From NCBI GenBank assembly GCA_021229015.1, contig CM037782.1, forward strand, positions 65,809,325 to 65,873,324: a stretch of DNA of 64,000 bases, read 5' to 3'. The notes below the pieces were generated by a model, which was not told where the DNA came from, did no database searches, and saw only the letters and a list, made by a program, of their open reading frames with translations. Position 1 is the first letter of the stretch. Each line of letters opens with the position of its first letter. Source of the stretch: Solen grandis (Eukaryota; Mollusca; Bivalvia; Adapedonta; Solenidae). Positions 56,531-64,000 of this stretch are shown here, in pieces. Both the position numbers and the translations under genes were made by a program.

Positions 56531-57873
56531 TGCGTTTGAATTTGTTTCTCGTAAAATGATACAAAATTCGCGTTGCATTGTGAAAATTTCTTTTTTTTTT
56601 AGTTAATCTGTCTACTTATACCTTTAATCGCTAAATCTTTCATTAAAATGAACAAGTTCACTATCAATTATCAATTTTTGCATGTTTGTACCTTAATCTG
56701 ACAGATATCTTTAATTAGATTCTAATTTTATGGCAACAAAATACGCATGTATCGAATACACCAATCGATCGCGAATCAATTAAGCGAGGTTTAAAATACG
56801 GCTAGCGTTCACGATCAACCTGGGGCACAAATTGACATTCGGCGTATTTGTATCACCTTTCTCATGACATTACTTGTAACTGTGATTCGGAATGTGGATT
56901 ATTGGACATGTATTTAAGCAATTGCTAAATGTTTATACTGCGTATGTATACAACATACACGTTATCAAAATACATTTGAATTTTGCATCCAATTTCATCG
57001 CAGTTTTCACAAAATTAATATGTTTAAAAATTTACTGACCTGCTCGGACAATTTCCTCATGTGAACAAATCCCGACTGCCTGTTTGAACTAAGTGAAAGT
57101 AACGAAATACACTGAAAGCAACAGTTTTCTTATATCATTTTCTACATTTGGTTTATTCTTCATAATCCAAGTTACGTATCACACTGTATAAATGTGCCTC
57201 ACCTTGGTCATAACCGAAAGTAGCTCACACGCGGGGTACTTTTGAAAGATAGCGAAATCAATCCAACCTACACGAAAGAGAGTGAGCCGAAAATGATAAT
57301 TAAATTGGCTATTACATTTTATCCCACCGTGCGTCAACTAGGGCACATATTTCAACGAAAGTGCGAACAACTTTCTTCGTGTATCGAGAGTATAGTCTTT
57401 CCACGATACAAAAACTGTTTATATACATAAATTTACATAGTAAACAAAGCGGAACGCTGTCTGTCAAGTGCATGGGCATCTTTTCTACAGCGTAGGTATA
57501 TTATTTAGCTTTATTCGTTCACCATAGATCATTCACAGAAAAATAGCTCGATAAATCCCTATACACGAGATACTGCAACACATATTTTGAACTTTTAGGA
57601 ATACCCGTTTTAGAACACGGACGCCGTAAACTGTTAAAGGTAGAAATAAATCGTAATGCAGTATCTCTGAATGAAAGCGAAATCGTTTGTATCAAACTCG
57701 ACCAATCACCGAGGTCAAAGATAAAGTTTAACTATTTACAATCGGGGTTACTACGAATGTTCTGGGGCGTTGTTTAAATATTCCAGACGCTCTAAGTAAA
57801 CGGACATTAAAGGGAAATTGCGAACAGCGCTAAACATTGAATAAATGTAAAACGGATAAATATTCCGTATCTT

Positions 57874-57961
57874 TATCTCTCTCTCTCACACATACACACA
57901 CACACACCCCCCACACATACCACACACACATACACACATACATACATACATACATACATAC
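57874..57961. repeat. Compound (CT)n/(CA)n/(CATA)n microsatellite
   Basis: A short CT run, CA runs and a terminal catacatacatacatac block. Confidence 0.9.
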
Positions 57962-58357
57962 CAAACAAACACAAACATATCAAACACATACAAATTTTTT
58001 ACGTGGATGTCATAAACTAACAAAAACCACGTGAGAAATGAAAACGCTTTATAAATGATTTATAAATGTTTATGGGAAAATCATTTGATGTGTATAATAC
58101 ATTTGATATATTTATATATCTTATATTCAAACGGAAAATATCTATGAATAATAATAATCATGAACCTCATTATTGACGTATATACATGTATAGACACACT
58201 GGGTACTGACGAAGATATCTTATATATAAGTTATTAGTATTAATGTCAAATTAGCGGACCTTGTAAACAGATCGTTGTCATGGTCAATCGATTTCGTAGG
58301 GTTGTCGAATACATTACAAGAGTAGAGACACGGAAGGGATTCTTGTGGACAGTGTAT

Positions 58358-58360
<3 letters not shown>

Positions 58361-58395
<35 letters not shown>
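58361..58395. repeat. (TC)n microsatellite
   Basis: About 17 TC dinucleotides. Confidence 0.95.
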
Positions 58396-58397
<2 letters not shown>

Positions 58398-58837
58398 TTT
58401 ATTTCCTTTCAACGTTTCACAGACAGTATTTTATTTTGATTATCTTGTTTTTCAGTGTATATTTTGTTTTTTAACTTGCTTATTTTACGTCTACTTAGAA
58501 AAACTTACATGAAACCGCTTTCGACGCTTCCTTGCTTGGACTAGCACTTGAGGCCTGGAAAGACCCTGAACAACGTTTGCCCCTAATGTGGTTCGAGCCC
58601 GTAACTTTTGGGTGCTCAGTCATGTTCGAGTACATTATCCCTTATCCAAAGGGGAGATAACTGCGTGGAGATTGCTTAGGACCACGACGACTTCGTCGTC
58701 GACTGAGAAACACGTTCTTACAACTTATACTGTCCTCTGATCGTTTACTGAAAGATTAAAACCTGTAACCCTCGGATCCGAATTCCTGGCAGTTGAGAAT
58801 ATCGTCTACTGCTGCCACACTACAGTATCAAACCGTA

Positions 58838-59045
58838 GACATGTGGCATGACACCACACCCAGTCACATTATACTGACACCGGACCAACCTGTCCTGCAA
58901 CTACCCTTACATGATGAGTGCCAAACAAGGGAACAATACGAGTATCATTTATTACGACTTTGGTATGTCGTGGCCGAGGATCGAACCCCGAAGTCTCGAT
59001 TCCGGGGCGGACGCTCTAACCATTCAGCCACCGGGACCTCATTAT
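58838..59045 (-). mobile_element. SINE family A copy, inverse, near full length
   Basis: Contains 'catgtggcatgacaccacac-ccagtcacattat.ctgacacc' (body, reversed) and 'gtcgtggccgaggatcgaac-cccgaagtc..ccattcagccaccgggacc' (tRNA-like head, reversed). The head mirrors 'ggtcccggtagccgag' of 16486. Confidence 0.75.
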
Positions 59046-59340
59046 CCTGACGCTGGGCCAACCGGTTCTGTAACTAACCATAAAGGAACATGTGAAAGTT
59101 TATATAAATTTGATTTCTAATATACATGTATAAGTAATGCATTCTTTATATAGATGTTTATTCTTAATTTGCAGTATGTGGTTCATTGAAGATTACACTT
59201 ATTCGCTATAGACGCTGAGAGCCAAGCAACCTTTCTGTCTACGATTGCAACAATTTAAGAATGTCACGACCAACGTTCGAACCCACGACCTCCGGATCCT
59301 GGGGCAAACGCTCTTACCATTCGCTCATCGGGACTGGTGT
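59046..59340 (-). mobile_element. SINE family A copy, inverse, abutting the previous one
   Basis: Body 'attatcctgacgctgggcca-acc' and head 'cgaccaacgttcgaaccca-cgacctccgg..accattcgctcatcgggac', separated by diverged sequence. It directly follows the copy at 58838, so the two lie head to tail in the same orientation. Confidence 0.6.
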
Positions 59341-59577
59341 GTCATATCAAAGAAGATATCTATCTTGTCTCACGCAATGACAAATATTAAAGCATTCGGC
59401 TAATCAATCATTATCAGTACATGGATCGTCTATAAGTTTCACACCGACTCTAGACAACATTGACAAATTATTGGTGGCCTGTTGTTTTTTCTTCCTTGAA
59501 TGAACCTGTAATGGACACAAAATGATAACTTTCTCATTTATTTATAGTTGAACAATTTCGAAAAAGTTAAAACCTTG

Positions 59578-59712
59578 GGTGACTGGATAGCGTAGTGGCT
59601 TCACTTCTCACCAATGCGTCCCGGGTTCGATTCTTGGTCACGTACGTGAGAGGGTACAGTGGTCGCCCGTCCAGAAACGTGAGTTTTCTCCGTAACCGAT
59701 GTAAAATAAAGT
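59578..59712 (+). mobile_element. SINE family C copy
   Basis: The head 'ggtgactggatagcgtagtgg..cgtcccgggttcgattcttgg' is followed by 'gtccagaaacgtgagttttc-tccg' and a tail 'aaccgatgtaaaataaag'. The head matches, in inverse, the end of 56345-56530 (cactacactatccagtcacc). Confidence 0.65.
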
Positions 59713-60127
59713 TTACACTTAAAACCTTGACATTATTGCAATACTCGAACCTGAGACCTTCGGACTGAAAACCTGTTTTTTTTATCAGCTGTTTGGTTAT
59801 GGTTAAACGTTTGGCCTACAGTCTTTTGGTTAAGTTATTCTTCACTGCAGTAGCACGCCGTAGACAAGTGACATTAGTCACAGTATCCTGACAATGGGCT
59901 CACTTAATATCACTCTTAGAAAAATAAAACTTCCGGGAAAAAATAGGGTGAATAGGATTTTACGGATTAAAATGATTTCAATGACGTCGACTGTGAAGCA
60001 AGTTTTTCTGTATGTAAAGTGCTTGGACCTGGCAGAGGCTGGGTAAATATCTTATTCCAGTGGGATTTTGGTTCACGGCCTTTGGATACAGCCATGTTTT
60101 TTCGCCACTGGATCGCGCTAACATTAC

Positions 60128-60306
60128 CAGGTTTTCATTCGATTCATTACCAGGTGTTCTTTCTATTCATTACCAGGTGTTCTTTCTATTCATTACAGGT
60201 GTTCATTCTATTCATTACTAGTGTTCCTTCTATTCATTACCAGATGTTTCATTCAATTCATTACCGGGTGTTCTTTCTATTCATTAACAGGTGTTCTCTC
60301 TATTCA
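60128..60306. repeat. 24-bp tandem repeat, about seven copies
   Basis: ttctattcattaccaggtgt plus tctt repeats with point changes and one-base indels. Confidence 0.9.
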
Positions 60307-61038
60307 GTGATCTGAACAACTGAATACTCAAGTTTTACAATACCCCAGTTGTCCCTAGTTTTTATATCAAAGGTAAGTTTGAGTAGCGAACAGCGTAAAG
60401 CCCGATCAATCGACGAGTCTCTCCCACTCTTCTGCTTTCTACTTATATATTATTCAAGTCGGTCGTGTCCGGTAAATGTTCCAGTAATCATCTCATTAAT
60501 TGTAATAATGTAATGTAGTTCTTCAATGAATATTTCATCAGCAGTAAAGTCAAACGTAGAATGTTGGATCTGGCTTGCTTAACGGAGTTCATCTTTTTTT
60601 CCCAAGCAGACGAAACCAGCAGATGACGTCAAACTATTTACTATATCAGATATTAGATTGTACATAGGATTCCAATCCTTCGTAATTAACCAGAACAATA
60701 GAGTCGAGTGTTCTCTATGGTTACGGGACTAAGCTGTTTACACGTGCCACAAACGCGAGGTCATTATGGTCTGATCCGCTTCCTGTTCCGCTTCATTCTA
60801 GCCTCTCACGTTCGGTCAAATGTTTACACAGCGTTAGTTTCCGAAACATGTTCTTCTATAACAAAATAATGGAAACACATGTAATCATATTTACAAAAAC
60901 AGAATAAATAAATAGTATTGTTACTTTTTGCTTCAGCTTTCATAGATTGCTGATTTCCGTAATGGGCACTGACACAAGTGGTCAAGTAATCACTTAACAC
61001 CCACAAGGCGTGGGTTTGATACGCGCCTGGGAAAAAAA

Positions 61039-61765
61039 ACAAGAGGGCCACGATGGCCCTGAATCGCTCACCTGAGAAACATTGCCTTCATTGCCAAGTA
61101 ATGAATTATGAGTCATACTGAATACATAATCCATGCAGAAGTACAGCAAGATCATCTAAATTCCACACAAAAACTGTACCTGCCATCCAAACTTTGAAGG
61201 TCATAGCTCTAATAAGTCTGCATACCGAGCCATGATTTGAACGGACTTGGTTGAGGTTCACTAGTAAACATCTTAACTCAAGGCTTTGTGGTTTCTGAAA
61301 TTCCTATACAAGTCCTTAAAAAATCAAGTGACCCCTGGGCCGGGCCAATTTTGACCCAAGGGTCATGATTTGAACAAACTTGGTAGTGGTTCACTAGGCC
61401 ATGTTACACACCAAATATCTTAACTCTAGGCCTGTGGTTTCTGACGAGAAGATTTTTCTATATAAGTCTATGTAAAATCAAGTGACCCCTGGGGCGGGGC
61501 CAATTTTGATCCCAGGGCCATGATTGGTAGAGGTCTTCAAGGCCATGTTACATTTTAGCTCCTGTGACCCAGATATGCAACGGACCGGAACCATTTGAAC
61601 AACTTTGGAAGAGCTTCATGCAAGGAACATCGCAGACAATTTTCATCACATTTGGCCCGGTGGTGACGGAGGAGAGGTCTTGAAATAATTGTAGACAACC
61701 GTGGACGCCGGACAGCCATTGATCCTAAAAGCTCACATGAGAACTACGTGTTCAAGTGAGCCTAA
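61039..61765 (-). repeat. Hairpin-terminated repeat element, inverse orientation
   Basis: Begins acaagagggccacgatggcc-ctgaatcgctcacctgag (hairpin end) and finishes 'ttcaagtgagcctaaaaaaa'. The interior holds about three ~165-bp units with 'gccatgatttgaac.aacttgg', 'aagtgacccctgggccgggcc' and 'ggcctgtggtttctgac', inverse to 12590-13145. It ties that unit family to the shared terminal hairpin. Confidence 0.8.
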
Positions 61766-61799
61766 AAAAACAAGGTCCCTTAAATGGTACTACTTATTA

Positions 61800-62310
61800 C
61801 CATTAATTCTTCTTCTTCTTCTTCTTCTATATACAGCACTCCTTCACTTTTGAAGATTTTGTGCCGGCGCCTAATTTATAAATCAAAAAGGTGTATATTT
61901 CAGTTCAGAGCTAATAATCTGAAGTGATGTTTAAAGGTTTTAATTAATATCTACAAGTGCAATCTAAAACTATTATACAAAGTATATGCTATCTACTGCT
62001 GGAAAATTGGGATGAGAACAGACACAGGGATCATGGCTTTAAAGGCATCCACTGTGGCTGCTTCGTGGGCCTGCAATGGCAGGAGGTTCCACTGTGCTAC
62101 AGTTCTGGGATAAAAGGAGTACTTGTATGAATCTTTAACAGTATGGATGTGTTTGAATGTATAAGGATTGTTATTTCTTGTTCTCTGGTCAGCTATTATC
62201 AGTAAATTTGGAGGTGGGTAGATTGCAACAACATGATGAATGATTTTGTATAGCATTATAAATCGTGATCTTGTTCTTCTTATTGACATAATTGGCACAA
62301 AGGAAATTTG
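61800..62310 (-). pseudogene. 3' end of a non-LTR retrotransposon (RT C-terminus, 3' UTR, GAA tail)
   Basis: The minus-strand frame reads SIRRTRSRFIMLYKIIHHVV, then a block with RTRNNNPYTFKHIHTVKDSY, then KYSFYPRTVAQWNLLP and AATVDAFKAMI before its stop near 61993. The pattern RTR-N-short spacer-K-x-x-YK-x-SFYPRT-x-x-x-WN-x-LP is the familiar C-terminal end of reverse transcriptases of Jockey/CR1-type elements. Downstream comes a 3' UTR with 'ttaggcgccggcacaaaatc' and a (GAA)n tail (TTC repeats at 61806-61828 on the plus strand). The element is 5'-truncated, as is usual for LINE insertions, and meets SINE sequence near 62310. Confidence 0.8.
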
Positions 62311-62319
62311 GGTAGCTCC

Positions 62320-62665
62320 AATGCTTGGCTTGGCGCTCAGCATAAATAGTTGCAGGACTGGTTGGCGCAGTGTCAGGATCATATGCCTGGGTGTGGTATC
62401 ATGTCACATGTCTACGGCGTCATTTCGTAGTGAGGAAGTTCTGCATAAAGTTGAACCTATATTAGCGGTCACCTGTATTAGCGGTCATCTGTATTAAGCG
62501 GCCAACCTGCATCTATCGATTAATTTTGAAATCACCAAATGAGAATTTGTTATGTTAAACCCTCATCTAACGACCACTCAAGCGGTCACATTCTTTAGTA
62601 ACCTTGACTGGCCACTTAATACAGGTTTGACTGTATCTCGTCTCATGTAGACTGAAATACTCAGG
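62320..62665 (+). mobile_element. SINE family A copy split by a MITE
   Basis: SINE body 'gcttggcgctcagcataaat..ggactggttggcgcagtgtcagg' and 'ggtgtggtatcatgtcacat' run to about 62440. The tail 'tctcgtctcatgtagactga-aatactc' resumes at about 62637. The sequence between is the MITE at 62448-62637. Confidence 0.65.
62448..62637. mobile_element. MITE nested in a SINE
   Basis: The left end gttgaacctatattagcggtcacc is answered by the right end tggccacttaatacaggttt-gactg, an imperfect inverted repeat. Inside are repeats of 'tgtattagcggtcatctgta' and 'aacgaccactcaagcggtca'. About 190 bp, no ORF. Confidence 0.65.
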
Positions 62666-62865
62666 GGGCAGGGGCAGGCCGGCCCCTTCCTGCCACCCTC
62701 ACACAATAATGTAATGGTAACAAGATGACCATGAAATACTTCCTGTTTTATTTCAGAATTTAGACATTCTGTGGAACATTTATATTCCTTTGTTTAAAAC
62801 TTCAATAAATTCGAATTTTCACTTAAGCTTAGAAATGCATAAAAGAAAACACTCGTATGTCCATG

Positions 62866-62990
62866 GTAGGTCGGTGGTTCTACCCGGATGCCTCCGTGTA
62901 TTCGGGTTCTTCCTCCACCTGTAATTAGCTGGACGTCGCTATATGACTGAATTTTGTCGAAGCGACGGTAAAATCAAATAGTCAAGTCAG
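62866..62990 (+). mobile_element. SINE family B copy, 5'-truncated
   Basis: 'taggtcggtggttctacccg-gatgcctccgtgtattcggg' through 'gtcgaagcgacggtaaaatc-aaatagtcaa' matches 50893-51075 from the B box onward. Confidence 0.75.
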
Positions 62991-63245
62991 GTCTCAAATG
63001 TCCGTTATTGGAATAAAAATCACTCAACACCATTCTGACAAAATGCTATTTATTGAATAACGTAACAACAATACAATCTTAAACATGATTTTCCCCAATA
63101 ATAAAATATGTATACATGCCAAGAAATCATATTAAAATCCTTATAAACTTGGAAATAATCAAGTATTAATATGAAGAAAAAAAAATAAAAAAGGAGAAAA
63201 AAGACAAACTGCAATGCAGTTAAGTATGTGTAACATAACAAAAGA

Positions 63246-63720
63246 CTACATATAGGTAAGTATATGTGATCTACATATAGGTAAGTATATGTGATCTACA
63301 TATAGGTAAGTATATGTAATCTACATATAGGTAAGTATATGTGATCTACATATAGGTAAGTATATGTAATCTACATATAGGTAAGTATATGTGATCTACA
63401 TATAGGTAAGTATATGTAATCTACATATAGGTAAGTATATGTAATCTACATATAGGTAAGTATATGTAATCTACATATAGGTAAGTATATGTAATCTACA
63501 TATAGGTAAGTATATGTGATCTACATATAGGTAAGTATATGTAATCTACATATAGGTAAGTATATGTGATCTACATATAGGTAAGTATATGTAATCTACA
63601 TATAGGTAAGTATATGTAATCTACATATAGGTAAGTATATGTAATCTACATATAGGTAAGTATATGTAATCTACATATAGGTAAGTATATGTAATCTACA
63701 TATAGGTAAGTATATGTAAT
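63246..63720 (+). repeat. 25-bp minisatellite, 19 exact-length copies, each with a consensus 5' splice site
   Basis: ctacatataggtaagtatat plus gtaat or gtgat repeats 19 times with no length change. The only variant is A/G near the unit end. Each unit contains AGGTAAGTAT, complementary to ten consecutive bases of the U1 snRNA 5' end. No exon was found nearby. Confidence 0.97.
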
Positions 63721-64000
63721 CACAGATAGAGACAACATATCAATATAACGGTATCATGTGGTAAAATTGTATCCAAAGATGGGTAGATACATTTCAGTCA
63801 GACCATTTTTTTATGATGTTGCCTTTCCTTTAGAATAATTCTCAAGTTCTAATTTAAACAATTATGGAAAGAAAAATGGTGCAAAATGTTTAGAAAAAAA
63901 TCAATCGTAAATAAAAAATAATAATTTCACGGTTTGTTTTATATTATTGTAAGTTTAGAGAATGCAAGCTTTTTTTTCATGTTATTAAACAGTTCCAGGT
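63721..64000. other. AT-rich sequence after the minisatellite
   Basis: No feature was recognised. Confidence 0.5.

Noticed and set aside
63246..63720. Regular 25-bp array that could be mistaken for a CRISPR
   Set aside because: Units are directly adjacent with no variable spacers, and the genome is eukaryotic.

Overview
The window looks like nuclear DNA of a bivalve mollusc. It is AT-rich, intron-split and repeat-dense, with no operons or prokaryotic signals. The repeats are of the kind abundant in bivalve genomes: arrays of 140-170 bp units next to AAGAGGGCCA..TGGCCCT hairpin ends, tRNA-derived SINEs, long-TIR MITEs and many minisatellites. No database search was possible; names rest on recognising family motifs and on splice sites and phases read by eye.

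Three host genes are supported, all on the minus strand. (1) At 733-1417, two phase-compatible exons of a CXorf58/C11orf65-type protein. (2) At 14336-15217, three exons giving the first 88 residues of an MGST3-type microsomal glutathione S-transferase (MAPEG family); its 3' exons are not visible and an assembly gap lies downstream. (3) At 21504-49746, three exons that join in frame into a 384-residue protein with an N-terminal two-helix membrane hairpin and a long polyQ, proline-rich tail; its first intron is 26.6 kb. I do not recognise this family. These genes share no obvious pathway.

Layout: 1-1678, gene 1 and a perfect 27-bp inverted repeat; 1679-1778, N gap; 1779-13900, a contig made almost entirely of repeats whose copies differ by many small indels, ending in a frameshifted LINE endonuclease; 13901-14000, N gap; 14001-15217, MGST3; 15218-21503, intergenic with a full-length SINE; 21504-49746, the two-TM gene, whose big intron holds minisatellites, MITEs and SINE pieces; 49747-64000, upstream sequence with SINEs, a 0.9-kb minisatellite, a LINE 3' end, a hairpin-ended repeat, and a 19-copy array of a near-perfect 5' splice site.

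Most notable: three tandem hairpins at 10731-10902 (minus strand) whose stems differ between copies by compensating changes while the internal-loop strands stay constant, lying just downstream of a TATA-type promoter; the 63246-63720 array with 19 U1-complementary 10-mers; and the undescribed two-TM polyQ protein. I saw no CRISPR array, rRNA or convincing functional tRNA.
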